Below, piece after piece: positions 1 to 11,137 of a stretch of 64,000 nucleotides of DNA (the stretch's first letter is position 1; the number at the start of each line of letters is the position of its first letter). Location of the stretch: positions 186,501 to 250,500 of the forward strand of contig OX485805.1 of NCBI GenBank assembly GCA_950295325.1. The letters run 5' to 3'. The notes under the pieces were generated by a model. That model had not been told where the DNA came from. It ran no database searches and worked only from the letters and a program-made list of their open reading frames with translations. The DNA comes from Polytrichum commune. Taxonomy: Eukaryota > Streptophyta > Polytrichopsida > Polytrichales > Polytrichaceae. A program made the translations under genes and the position numbers.

Positions 1-1861
1 AACACCAATGAATTGGTGAAGCACTTTGAAGAAACTAAGGCTAAGGATTCCAATAAAATGAAGCGTAGGCATTGATGAGGACATCAATCTCCTTTAGTGG
101 GGGAGAGACGCTAGTAGCACACTTAGCTTCGAGGCTAATTACTCCACAACATGAACTTGTTCTTTGGCTTGAGGGAATAAAGTCCAAACTTTAGTGGTGC
201 AAAGAGAAAAGTATGAGATGAGGTCCTAGTCTTGTACTTGTGCTTGGTTAATGGAAGAGGGGGAATAGATATGCCAAACTAGGTTGGGTAAGCCGAGTAA
301 TTGGGGGCCATGGCTTGGAGGGGCCTTGGATAAAACCAAGAAACTTCTTAGTTGTGGGCTTGTCCGGGCGGGGACAAGGTGATGGCGCGTGCTCATAAAA
401 GTGCTACCCGCGAGCTAACGAGAGTTGGCGCATGGGAGTCATGAACCCATGTCTCGAAAGAGCAAAGTGGGAACCGAGTCGGGCGGGACTTGGCATCACC
501 CCCGTGCGATCGAGGCGTGGCTTAACAATGGAAAGCCATCTCGGAGTTGCAACCGAGACAACTTAGTGGAAGCGTTGAGGTCTCGCCTAGATGTGTCACG
601 TTAGGCTAGTGGAGCTTAACGGGGGAGGCCCCAAAGGAGGGGCAACCCAAGTGAGTCCCAAAGTAGGTGGGTCTAGTATAGGTTAGGTCCTTGGATGAGA
701 GATCCAAGGTCGCTAATGGACCACCTAGGAACGACACCTTTGGGACTATGCCAAATTTGAAGATGCATTGTGGGGGTCGCGCCCTAAGGTAAACACAATG
801 CCGCACCATAGAGGATGGCAACTTGAGAATTGGTGTGCCGACTACGAGTATAGTCGATGAGGGCATCGACTCCATTTGGTGGGGGTGAGTGTCGCGCACC
901 TCTCCATGAGGAGTGGCCGAAACACCATGGGCACAAGGGGGACCCCGGAGTGACACCCGGGACTTGTGGCGCCGTTGGTGAGAGGGCCCAAGTGATCCTA
1001 GTGTGGGTGAGGGCCCCGGGCGTTGGGAACGCCTCCCACCCACGGAGACTAGGAGGCATGAGGGTAAGGCCATGAGCTATGCGTAGCTCATGGCGTGGTG
1101 ATTCTAGAATGCTCAAGAACACCTCAATCGGAGGTGTGAGCTAGGAGTTATGGCCATTTGAGTGGGGCGCTGTCCCGGGACAGCGCCCTGGTACAGCAGT
1201 GCCTGGGAGTGATTCCCGGGACTGCCAAGGTTCAAACAGGCATAACTTCCTCACCACTTGCCCGAATGGGGCAAGTGAGGAGTCCATCGGCATCTACATG
1301 AAGCGTAGATGAAGATGGATTGGTCAAGTGTTAGCATCAGATATCATACAAGGAAGTTATGATGGTCTGAATCTGTGGGGGCTTCTAGGCCCAGCGGCTA
1401 AGGGAAAATGTCCACTTGGCCCCAACTCTTGGTAGAGAGACAAGAGGTTGGTTGACGGTGGGGTAGGGGCCCCGCGTAGAGTCCTAGAGGCTTATATGGG
1501 TGAGGTGGTGTGGCCTCACCCACCCGAGGCCGAACGGCACGGCCTCCATGGGCATTGGCCCATTGTGAGGCCATAGTTGCCTAGTATGGTTCGGGTTGTT
1601 GTAGTGTTGCTCCGGCAACGCGATGATCAACATAGGATTGGACTTCCATGGATGGAAGTCCACATCCAAGAAATGAGTTACCGATTAAGGGGTGAGTCCC
1701 GAAAGCAAAGTAGGAGGGTTGGTTCCCTCCTATGAACTATAAGGTCCGGGGTAGGAGGAGCTAACCATTAGCATGGCGGAATGCGAATGGTTAGCGCTCG
1801 TAACCTTTGCTAGAATTGAAAATTGGCAAGATTGTCAAGGGGGCTAGCAAGGGTTGCGACA
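1..1861 (+). mobile_element. Ty3/gypsy chromovirus copy 1, 3' end only
   Basis: The first 80 bases encode the last residues of a gypsy pol C-terminus (ELVKHFEETKAKDS, then stop), the same tail that follows the chromodomain in the fuller copies near 7.3 and 54.8 kb. About 800 bases of non-coding 3' internal sequence and an LTR at 890-1861 follow. The whole stretch is nearly identical to 7266-9131 and 54811-56673 apart from small changes. The element runs off the left edge, so its 5' half and left target-site duplication are not visible. It ends inside a copia RT gene, which resumes at 1862. Confidence 0.85.
890..1861 (+). repeat. Gypsy LTR, 972 bp
   Basis: Starts TGTCGCGCACC and ends GGGTTGCGACA, so the ends form the inverted repeat TGTCGC/GCGACA with canonical TG...CA. 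A purine-rich tract (GGTGGGGGTGAG) lies just before it, as expected for a plus-strand primer. It carries a perfect 24-bp palindrome at 1165-1188 (half site GGGCGCTGTCCC) and a TATA-like stretch near 1491. Boundaries were set by comparison with the two LTRs at 48869-49842 and 55700-56673. Confidence 0.9.
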
Positions 1862-3190
1862 CCGGTGGCCAAATTCAACACCATTCGAGTCATACTCGCA
1901 TTGGCGGCGGCCATGGGCTTGGAGATACATCAAATGGACGTGAAGACCGCATTCTTGAACGGCGAATTGGACGTGGTGATCTACATGGAGCAACCGGAGG
2001 GGTTCGTGCAAAAAGGCCGAGAGCATCTCGTATGCAAGTTGAGGAAAACGCTCTACGGATTGAAGCAATCCGGACGAGCATGGTACGAATGCATTCACGT
2101 ATTCTTCGTGAATAGAGGTTTTACGAGGAGCCATGCGGATCACTCGTTGTATGTTTTGCAAACTTGCAACTACATTGTGATTGTGATCATATATGTGGAC
2201 GACCTCGTGATTTTGTCGGACGACGTGGACATGATCAACGAGTTGAAGGCTAGCCTCGAGCGCGAATTCGAGATGAGCGACCTCGGCGAGTTGCATTTCT
2301 TCCTCGGCGTTCATTTCGAGAGGGATAGGAGGTCGCGCACCATCACCATGCATCAACGAAGCTACATCGAAACCATTTTGGAGCGATTCGGCATGAGTGA
2401 TTGCAAGCCCATCGCAACCCCGCTCGACACCAAGACATCGTTGCCGAAGCTTTCGGATGACGAGCACGAAGAGCATTTGCATGAAATGAAGGACGTTCCA
2501 TACCAAGAGGCGGTGGGGTCGTTGATGTACGCCATGGTGGCCACAAGACCGGACCTCGCATTTGCGGTAAGCGTGGTAAGCCGGTATATGTCGAAACCGG
2601 GTCCGATGCATTGGATGGCGGTCAAACGGATCATGCGCTACTTGAAGGGCACCTTAGATATGAAGTTGCGCATCGGAGGCAATCATATTAACGTCAAAAG
2701 GTATTCGGATGCGGATTGGGCCGGCGATGTGGAAAACCGTAGGTCCACGTCCGGGTACGTATTCTTTGTTGGAGAGGGAGCCGTTTCGTGGAATAGCAAA
2801 CGGCAACAAACGGTGGCACAATCAACAATGGAGGCGGAGTACATGGCCATGAACCGATGCACGAGGGAGGCCATTTGGCTAAGGCAATTAATGGAGGATG
2901 TAGGTTGTGTACAAGAGGAGGCGACTACCATCATGTGCGACAACCAAGGTTCTATGGCATTAGCTAAGAACCCAACCAACCATGATAGGTCGAAGCATAT
3001 AGATGTGCAACACCATTTCATTAGAGAAAAGATTGAAAACAAAATTGTACAGTTAGAATATTGTCCTACGCAATATATGGTAGCGGACATTCTAACAAAG
3101 GCTTTAGCGAGAGATAGGCATGAGGGGTTAAGTGAAATAATGGGGTTGGAGTACAATGCCACCTCGCAAAGTGGGAGTATTGGAAGATAG
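1862..3190 (+). pseudogene. Copia reverse transcriptase/RNase H, 3' part
   Basis: Reads PVAKFNTIRV at the junction, then the RT palm (QMDVKTAFLNGEL, YVDDLVIL), the connection region, and RNase H (SDADWAGD, STSGYVFF, QSTMEAEYMAM), ending TSQSGSIGR and stop. The frame is open for about 440 residues from the gypsy junction. Gag, protease, integrase and the start of RT are missing because gypsy copy 1 was inserted just upstream; they may lie left of the window. It is closely related to the full copia at 47566-61424. The stop lies 13 bases inside the 3' LTR. Confidence 0.9.
3168..3177 (+). other. Copia polypurine tract
   Basis: AAAGTGGGAG immediately precedes the LTR start TATTGG. The same tract, reversed, borders the other copia 3' LTR at 47758-47767. 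It would prime plus-strand DNA synthesis. Confidence 0.75.
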
Positions 3191-3369
3191 TGTTAGGTTG
3201 CAACGGTGACATTGTCCCATATGGGTTGTCTATGCTGGTCCTAACCCATACATATAAATAAAGGCATAAGGGGAGGAGCTAATCACTCTCTCCATTGTAT
3301 GCAATCCTTGTGTGTTGTGTTCTACCTTTCTACGCTGATGTCTTTGCTTTCTCCTCTCATTTCTCAATA
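3178..3369 (+). repeat. Copia 3' LTR, 192 bp
   Basis: Begins TATTGGAAG and ends TCTCAATA. It has the same 192-bp length as both LTRs of the complete copia (47566-47757 and 61233-61424), whose ends are TATTGG and CCAATA. The termini are TA...TA rather than TG...CA. It contains TATAAATAAAG, a probable TATA or polyadenylation region. The next five bases, AATAC, match the uninterrupted gypsy sequence near 50106 and are the right half of a target duplication whose left half is off the window. Confidence 0.85.
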
Positions 3370-3769
3370 AATACCGAAAGCACCCAAAACCTTGGAGGGC
3401 ATTAATGTTGGATTGAAATTCCAATTCAAAACGCTTGGAAGGTATTGATGTTGGAATGAATTTGGTGCTAATGAGGCACCCGGGGCCTCTTAAGGCCTAT
3501 GTGCGCTATTCAAACGCACAAATGAAGGATACACCTAAAACGGACGAGCTTTCTAAGAAATGCATCCTTTTAGGTGGGGTTTCAAAAGCGGGTGGTGGAT
3601 GCCTTGTTTAAGTCCCCAAGGCTTCTTGAGGACATGGTGGGGACCATCAAGTTTGCAAGAGCATTGAAACCGATGGTCCCAAAGAGAAGTTTGGCGGCGC
3701 ATCACCACAAGTGGCTTTAGCCAAAGTAGGTCCCAAAGAAATGAGTGCAAATTGTTTGGTCCATTTTAC

Positions 3770-4020
3770 TTAGGCAAAACATGTTGGTGCCGCGGACGGA
3801 ATGTTGAAAGGTGGCTTTATGCTTCCAAAGCAAATCATACTTGTGCCGCGGACGGAATGTGGGAAGGTGGCTTTGTGCTACCAAGGCAAAACATGTTTGT
3901 TTTGCGGACAAACTATTAGAAATTGGTTTTGTGGCACCAAACCAATTTGTCCTGCGGACGAAATGTTTAAAGTTGGCTTTGCGGACCAAGCCAAACCAAG
4001 TTGCGGAGGACCAAATGTAA
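3770..4020 (+). repeat. Degenerate ~60-bp tandem repeat inside gypsy
   Basis: Several diverged units share the pattern GCGGACGGAATGT...GGTGGCTTT.TGCTACCAA.GCAAA. The corresponding stretch at 50510-50800 of gypsy copy 3 has one more unit. Function is unknown. Confidence 0.65.
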
Positions 4021-4479
4021 GACGATGGCATTGTGGCCAAGGCTAGTAGCCTTAAGCCGAGGCCAAGTCTTTTGTACCTTGAGGCTCAAATGAATGGGAG
4101 AAATGTCTCATGGGTTGACAAAGAGGCAAGCCATTCCTTCTTGAGCCCAAAACTCACAAGGGAGTTGGGGCTTGCCGATTGATAGAGCGGGCAAGCCCAC
4201 CAAGGTGCGGTTTGGAAAGGGCGAACCGCATGAGACGAAGGAGGCCGCGATGCATGTAACCTTTCAATGTGGGACATTGGATTTTTGTCAAAATTTCATA
4301 CCATGTGAAATAGATGAAATGTATGTCATTGTGAAGGCCGCCTTCTTTGAAACTCACATGAAAGATGTGTCTACCGCAGGTGTGATTACCGGTGTGTGAG
4401 GTGCAAGCCGGTGTGCTTGCGGTGCATTATGATGTGTCATAATGGCAATGAGTTGATGTTCAAATTGACAAAGACTCCT

Positions 4480-5835
4480 ATGGTAGGAGGACCCAAGTTG
4501 AATTTGGTCTTAATGGACCAACTGAAAAATAGAAAACATAATGGTCGTGGTTCCATTGGAGCAACTCCAAGGAATGTATGGAGAGGCTAGGAAAGATGGG
4601 CCTCCTCCAAATCACATTGGTGGGATGTTGGTGAGATACAAGGATGTATTCACCAATGTGTTGCCCAAAAAGTTACCGCCAAGGAGTGAAAAATAACTTT
4701 GCTCAACGAGAAATTGAGTTCTTGAGGTATGTGGTGACAAAGGAAGTTGGTGGACGAACATGAAGAATGTCAAGGCAATCCAAGAAGAAAATTGGCCTAA
4801 CCAACTACTACCACCACTTCATTCATGGTTTTTCTAAGGTTGCTAGAACCTTAGTCAACATGTTGGAAAAAATGGCTATCCCAAGAGTGGGATGAGCCTT
4901 GTCACCAAGCCTTTGGGGAGCTCAAGAGTAACTTCTCTTCACAACATGTGGTTAAGTTTCGGGTTTTCATGAGCATGTTGAGGTGCACATGAAGGCAAAG
5001 GACTTTACCATTGGTGGATGTTGATCCAAGATGGAGGACCATTGCTTATGGGAGCATTAAGCTCCATGGTTGTAGAAGCTTGTCCAACTTGTGCAAGAAA
5101 TGGCTATCCCAAGAGTGGGATGAGCCTTGCCACCAAGTTTTTGAGGAGCTTAAGACCAAGTTCCTCTTGACCACCCTTGTTCAAGTTCGCGGAGCTTGAA
5201 AAACCTTTTGAGGTGCATACGGGGGGCGAGGACTTTACCATTGGCAGATGTTGATGCAAGATGGATGGCCATTGCATACGAGAGCATGAAGCTCGATGGT
5301 TGTCCCACCTTGTGCGACTTGTGGAAGAAATGGCTATCCCAAGAGTGGGATGATGTTTGTCACGAGTCTTTGGGGAGCTTAAGACCAAGTTCTCTTCGCC
5401 GCCCGTGCTCAAGTTCACGGAGCTTGACAAACCTTTTGAGGTGCATATGGGGGTGAATGATTTTGCCAATGGTGGATTATGTGTAAGATGGATGGCCATT
5501 GCATATGCGAGCATGTAGCTCGATGGTTGTCAAAGAAGACAACCAACTCATGACAAAGAACTTCTTTGCGTAGTGTATTGCTTGAAGATGTGGCAACACT
5601 AGTTGGGGTCGCACAAAGTAAAGGTCTACAAGGACAATGTGTCCTAAAAGTATTTTGACATACAAGCGCAAGTGAGCGCCAAGTCATTGCGTTGGCATGA
5701 TAGTTTGGCGCTTATGAAGGTGGATTTGATCCACAAACCGGACCGTGGAAATGTGGTGCCGGATGCGCGAAGTAGACCGGATGAGTTCCAAGCAATGAGA
5801 ACCATCCAAACCTTGTGGCTAATGTGTGCCGGCGA
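4480..5835 (+). pseudogene. Gypsy RT-thumb/RNase H remnants, RT palm deleted
   Basis: Scattered frames match pol segments. LVLMDQ and GGMLVRYKDVFTNVLPK precede the usual RT start; NYYHHFI, then WLSQEWDEPCHQ.FEELKTKF, match the RT thumb; THDKELLC, LKYFD and HKPDRGNVVPDA match RNase H. The 150-200 residues normally between VLPK and the thumb, including the YxDD active site, are absent. The thumb/RNase H block is repeated three or four times in degraded form (4870-5520). Stops and frameshifts are frequent. The same structure at 51270-52200 and 53180-53400 shows the deletion is ancestral to the family. Confidence 0.75.
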
Positions 5836-6879
5836 AGGAAACTTGTGATGCAAAATACGGGAGGGGTAAATTAACTACCCCAAAAGCACAAAAACTTTTA
5901 GGTGAACTTCGCAAGAGCAAGGTGCTCAAAGAGGTTAAGTTGGTGGACGGATTGTTCAAGTGTAAGCAAAGTTGGGTGTATGTGCCACAAGGCAAGTTGA
6001 GGCTATCGGTTTTGAAGGAGGAATTTGATAGTCCTATTGCCGGCCTTAGAGGAGAAAGAAAAAACCGCCATAGAATGGTGTCATGGAGGTACCATTGGCG
6101 GTGCATAAAGGAAGATATAGCCCACTTTGTGAAGGCTTGAATCAAAGTGCAAAGTGAACCGAGCCTCTTATCAAAAGCAAGGCGGTTTCTTGCAACCGTT
6201 GCCTATCCCGTCGGCGCCATGGCATAGTATGTGCATGGACTTGATCACAAGTTTCCCGGAGTCACATGGGTATGATGCCATCTTGTTGATGGTAGAGTGG
6301 TTTGCCAAGTTGGCACACATGGTGCCGATTGTGGGAACCGCCACCGCGTTGGAGACCGCATAGCCTTTTCTCAAAGGATGGTTGAGGCACCACGGGTTGC
6401 CAAGAGTGATTGTGTGGGATCAAGATCCAAAGTTCACAAGTGCATTTTCAATGCATTTCTCTAAGGAGGTTGTATTGAAACTAAGATTTAGCACGGCCGT
6501 GTATTCCCAAATGGATGGGAAAACAAAGCGTGTGAATGGAGACTTGAAGCAATACTTGAGGAACTTGGTGGGGGCGGACCAAGGAGATTGGGCGGACTAT
6601 GTGGGTCGAGCGGAGTGCAATTGCAATGTAGCCACGCACTTGGCTACCAAGGGGTGGTCTTTGGTGGTGGCTTATGGAGTGGATGCGCTCCAACCTATTA
6701 ACCTAGCTCTCGAGGGGGCACATTCAACACTAGAGTTCAACCAAGATGGTGAGGACTTGGCCAAGAAGCGTGAACAAGTCTTGGAGATGACCAAGTTGTT
6801 GGTGGAGAAAGCCCGAAGGTGCTACGGAGTGCAAATCAATGCCGGAAGACGCGAAGTGGAGTATGAGGTGGGCCAATAA
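5826..6879 (+). pseudogene. Gypsy integrase (broken)
   Basis: Three consecutive open stretches (5826-6140, 6154-6363, 6382-6879), separated by single stops, give a gypsy integrase. A degenerate HHCC zinc region comes first, then WHSMCMDLITSFPES and DAILLMVEWFAKLAHMVP with the first catalytic Asp, then VIVWDQDPKFTSAF with the second Asp, then QMDGKTKRVNGDLKQYLR. In this copy the region of the third catalytic Glu is altered: GKTKRVN here, GKAEHVN in copy 3. Probably inactive. Confidence 0.85.
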
Positions 6880-7179
6880 GGTGTTGTTGAATGTGGACAA
6901 CTTCACCTTGCCCAAAGGCCTTACTTCAAAAGTTCATGTCCAAAATTGGAACTTCGTTTTCCATTGTGGAACAAGTGTTCAAGGACATGTATAAGTTGGA
7001 ATTACCGCCGGACATCAAAGTGCATCCGACATTTCATGTCTCATTACGAAAGTCATTTTAGGACGACACCTTGTGGCCCGATCACAAGCAAGTGATTAGG
7101 CCACCTCCCGACCTTGTGGAGGTCACTTGGAACATGAGGTAGGAGGGCATCCTCAAGTGTAGGAAGCCTAAGTGAAAAT

Positions 7180-7341
7180 GAAAGAAAATGTACAAAGGAG
7201 TACTTGGTGAAATGGTGAGGATACCATGAGAAAGAAACCGCTTGGGTGGCGGCAAGAGACATGGTCAACACCAATGAATTGGTGAAGCACTTTGAAGAAA
7301 CTAAGGCTAAGGATTCCAATAAAATGAAGCATAGGCATTGA
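7180..7341 (+). pseudogene. Chromodomain C-terminus of gypsy pol
   Basis: The translation reads EYLVKW, stop, GYHEKETAWVAARDMVNTNEL and so on. The K-W-x-GY...TW pattern identifies a chromodomain and places the family among the chromoviruses. The stop after W is shared with copy 3 (54760-54762). Chromodomains guide integration towards marked chromatin. Confidence 0.75.
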
Positions 7342-7344
7342 TGA

Positions 7345-8155
7345 GGACATCAATCTCCTTTAGTGGGGGAGAGACGCTAGTAGCACACTTAGCTTCGAGG
7401 TTAATTGCTCCACGACATGAACTTGTTCTTTGGCTTGAGGGAATAAAATCCAAACTTTAGTGGTGCAAAGAGAAAAGTATGAGATGAGGTCCTAGTCTTG
7501 TACTTGTGCTTGGTTAATGGAAGAGGGGGAATAGACATGCCAAACTAGGTTGGGTAAGCCGAGTAATTGGGGGCCATGGCTTGGAGGGGCCTTGGATAAA
7601 ACCAAGAAACCTCTTAGCCGTGGGCTTGTCCGGGCGGGGACAAGGTGATGGCGCATGCTCATAAAAGTGCTACCCGCGAGCAAACGAAAGTTGGCGCATG
7701 GGAGTCATGAACCCATGTCTCGAAAGAGCAAAGTGGGAACCGAGTCGGGCGGGACTTGGCATCACCCCCGTGCGATCGAGGCGTGGCTTAACAATGGAAA
7801 GCCATCTCGGAGTTGCAACCGAGACAACTTAGTGGAAGCGTTGAGGTCTCGCCTAGATGTGTCACATTAGGCTAGTGGAGCCTAACGGGGGAGGCCCCAA
7901 AGGAGGGGCAACCCAAGTGAGTCCCAAAGTAGGTGGGTCTAGTATAGGTTAGGTCCTAGGAGGAGAGATCCAAGGTCGCTAACGGACCACCTAGGAACGA
8001 CACCTTTGGGACTATGCCAAATTTGAAGATGCATTGTGGGGGTCGCGCCCTAAGGTAAACACAATGCGGCACCATAGAGGATGGCAACTTGAGAATTGGT
8101 GTGCCGACTACGAGTATAGTCGATGAGGGCATCGACTCCGTTTGGTGGGGGTGAG
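7345..8155 (+). other. Non-coding 3' internal region of gypsy copy 2
   Basis: No convincing coding sequence. It is nearly identical to 80-889 and 54885-55699. It ends with the purine-rich tract that borders the 3' LTR. Confidence 0.7.
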
Positions 8156-9131
8156 TGTCGTGCACCTCTCCATGAGGAGTGCCCGAAACACCGTGGGCAC
8201 AAGGGGGACCCCGGAGTGACACCCGGGACTTGTGGCGCCGTTGGTGAGAGGGCCCAAGTGATCCTAGTGTGGGTGAGGGCCCGGGCGTTGGGAACGCCTC
8301 CCACCCACGGAGACTAGGAGGCATGAGGGTGAAGCCAAGAGCTATGCGTAGCTCATGGCGTGGTGATTCTAGAATGCTCAAGAAAACCTCAATCGGAGGT
8401 GTGAGCTAGGAGTTATGGCCATTTGAGTGGGGCGCTGTCCCGGGACAGCGCCCTGGTACAGCAGTGCCTGGGAGTGATTCCCGGGACTGCCAAGGTTCAA
8501 ACAGGCATAACTTCCTCAAGACTTGCCTGAATGGGGCAAGTGAGGAGTCCATCGGCATCTACGTGAAACGTAGATGAAGATGGAGTGGTTGGTGTTTATG
8601 ATCAGACATCATACAAGGAAGTTATGATGGTCTGAAGCTGCAGGGGGGGGGGGTTCTAGGCCCAGCAGCTAAGGGAAAATGTCCACTTAGCCCCAACTCT
8701 TGGTAGAGAGACAAGAGGTTGGTTGACGATGGGGTAGGGGCCCCGCGTGAAGTCCTAGAGGCTTATATGGGTGAGGTGGTGTGGCCTCACCCACCCGAGG
8801 CCGAACGGCACGGCCTCCACGGGCATTGGCCCAATGTGAGGCCATAGTTGCCTAGTATGGTTCGGGTTGTTGTAGTGTTGCTCCGGCAACGCGATGATCA
8901 ACATGGGATTGGACTTCCATGGATGGAAGTCCACATCTAGGAATGGGTTACCGATTAAGGGGTGAGTCCCTAAAGCAAAGTAGGAGGGTTGGTTCCCTCC
9001 TATGAACTATAAGGTCCGGGGTAGGAGGAGCTAACCATTAGCATGGCGGAATGCGAATGGTTAGCGCTCGTAACCTTTGCTAGAATTGAAAATTGGCAAG
9101 ATTGCTAAGGGGGTTAGCAAGGGTTGCGACA
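8156..9131 (+). repeat. Gypsy copy 2 3' LTR, 976 bp
   Basis: TGTCGC...GCGACA ends as in the other copies. A run of nine G at 8643-8651 is private to this copy. The 24-bp palindrome with half site GGGCGCTGTCCC is retained. The right edge directly abuts coding sequence of the ParB-like gene at 9132. Confidence 0.9.
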
Positions 9132-10332
9132 CTGCCCATGAAGCCTCGAACTGCCTAACTTTATTTCCTTGGTTCATGAAAGCAGATATTGCTATGAGCT
9201 GGTTCGAGTCCTTGGAATGCACGACGAATGCCTTCCAATATCGGATTGTTTCCTTCAATGGGCTTTTCCACTCGTCGTCTTCAAGGAGAGCTTTTGCAGC
9301 CATCACACTATGTTGGCCGTCGACTATGTAGAACTCTCCATTCTTGAGAATTGGCCAATTTTTCTCGTTGACTTCTACTATAGGATCCTTTGGTGTGACA
9401 CAAATGGTCTGCCTGTCAAATTTGGGGTTGTTCATGATGTTGTTCATTTGCCACCATACCCCGCTTTCTTCTTTCGCTCTAGTATTCATACTCTCGGTGC
9501 CCTTGTGGCATTTGTAGACGTCTACGTCGAAAGTGAAATACCTGCCCAGCGGCCAGCGGCCCTTTGTCTTCTCATCGAATTCTTGGAAGATCTTTGTGGA
9601 AAGTTCGGCGTCAGGGCGTTGACCCTTTTTTAGGAGAGGAGCGACAGTTAGTGTGGAGCTGACATCTGGACCCTCTGTTAGCCCAGATGACTCCATCTGC
9701 GAGTGAGAGCGTTTACTCGTCTGTCTGCTCCCTCTTGATGCACCACTCGGCGAGGGCCTTGAGGTTTCTGGCACAGGTTTGGGCACACGCTTGGGTCGTT
9801 CAGAAACGACTTGTTTCTTCTTCTTCTTCCCCTTTCTGGCCTCTAGCAACGCCCCATTCACTCTTGTAACATTGTTCAAGAGTCGTCCAAGCCGCTTACC
9901 CGTCCAATGTGCATTGCATGCATAGTCTTGGAACTCTGTCTGGAGATTGAAGCAAGCCGCATCTGTACTAGCATTTTCACACTCATTTTTGTTGAAGGGG
10001 TGGTAGGATTCGTGCAAAATGAATGTGACCCGATCTTCTTTCTTCTCAAGGTCAATAACTACATAATTCCCTTGGGCCACTGCACACTCTACTGTCCAGG
10101 ATTTAAGCTTTATCCACTTTTCGGCTTCATCTATGTCCGACTTAATTTGATATGCAAATCTAAGCACAAATATCTCTTTCTCGTCCTTCTCTACCAGTAC
10201 TGTCCAATTATCTACAATTTCATCTTGTGGCTTGTAGTGGTCGTTGGGGCTGATGTCTTTGATATCTTCTGGCAGCGGAGGAATGAGAGCCTCTGCGAAC
10301 ATCTCAATTGCGTGTCTCTTTTTAGATGCCAT
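9132..10332 (-). pseudogene. ParB/DGQHR-like protein, unit A copy, truncated
   Basis: About 400 residues are open from an ATG at 10332 to the gypsy LTR at 9131. The ATG directly follows a splice acceptor (TTTGCAG), as in the unit C paralogue, so I start there rather than at the longer open frame. The N-terminal ~180 residues share order but little sequence with the paralogue. A basic, Ser/Pro-rich linker follows (GKKKKK...RPSPSGASRGS). A ParB-N-like domain comes next: DRQTICVTP, then EFYIVDGQHSVMAAKALL near residue 338, then NQGNKVRQFEASW. In ParB/DGQHR families the DGxHR-like box is the conserved nucleotide-binding or catalytic core. Exons after the first are lost or off the window. Function here is inferred. 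Confidence 0.75.
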
Positions 10333-10389
10333 CTGCAAATGGTCACATACACAACATGTTCGAATTATGGTCAATGGATGTAGATCTAA

Positions 10390-11137
10390 CTTTACGAACG
10401 CGCGTTCGTAAAGTTTTGCATATTCTATCAATTATTTCTTTTAAAGAATGTTATAGTGAATACGCAAATCGCGTACATTATATGCGCGTCCGTGACCTCT
10501 GTACATATATGATAGAAAATGATGTGCTTACTTATATATGTCTAGTTTACGGACGTGCGTCCGTAAACTCTGCACATATATTATATACATAATTAGTTGT
10601 CATATATGCCTTGTTTAGGAACGTGAATCTGTAAAGTTTTCAATCATTTTATACTATTGACAATTCTCTACATGTTACGGACGGGCGTCCGTAACCTCGA
10701 CATATATTATTCAGTGAATTATTACTTATTTTGCCTAGTTTACGGACGCGCGTCCGTAAACTTTTCAAATATTTTATTCAGGAAAAGTTTATGCTACTTA
10801 CAATTCTTTTGATGTTACGGACGTGCGTCCGTAAACTACTCACATATATTATTCAGTGGATTATTACTTATTTTGCAAAGTTTACGGACGCGCGTCCGTA
10901 AACTTTGCAAATATTTTATTCAGGAAAATTTTATTCTATTTACAATTCTGTAGAAGTTACGGACGCACGTCCGTAAACTCCGCATATATATTGTGTGAGG
11001 GTCTTCTTTCTCACCCACACAAGGTCCATAAAGTTTACGGACGCGCGTCCGTAAACTCCGCATATATATATTGTGTGATGGTCTTCTTTCTCACCCACAC
11101 ATGGTCCATAAAGTTTACGGACGCGCGTCCGTAGACT
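10390..11137. repeat. Palindrome array A1 (leader of unit A ParB-like gene)
   Basis: At least nine clear palindromes with arms (A)GTTTACGGACG and CGTCCGTAAAC(T), centred near 10401, 10557, 10686, 10750, 10824, 10893, 10968, 11045 and 11125, plus two decayed ones near 10490 and 10626. Central dinucleotides are CG, TG, GG and CA. The later spacings are 64-80 bp. The first copy uses the ACGAACG spelling of unit B. The copy at 10876-10909 extends to a 34-bp perfect palindrome. The array lies just upstream of the ATG, in what should be a leader intron of the minus-strand gene. Confidence 0.95.

Larger units (their letters stand above)
3370..9131 (+). mobile_element. Ty3/gypsy chromovirus copy 2 (5' end displaced)
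   Basis: Internal sequence resumes directly after the copia LTR at the point matching 50106 of the complete element, runs through degenerate pol, and ends with an LTR at 8156-9131. Its 5' LTR must lie on the other side of the copia, outside the window. It is inserted in the ParB-like gene on the minus strand, which resumes at 9132. Reading frames are broken by many stops, and the RT palm (YxDD) cannot be found, so this is a non-autonomous family. Order of events: gypsy 2 into the gene, copia into gypsy 2, gypsy 1 into copia. Confidence 0.85.

Noticed and set aside
606-1122. Frames of 110-155 residues repeated in every gypsy LTR (ALPLCLLVFVGGRRSQRPG type)
   Set aside because: Antisense to the element, spanning the LTR edge, with stops and starts that vary between copies.
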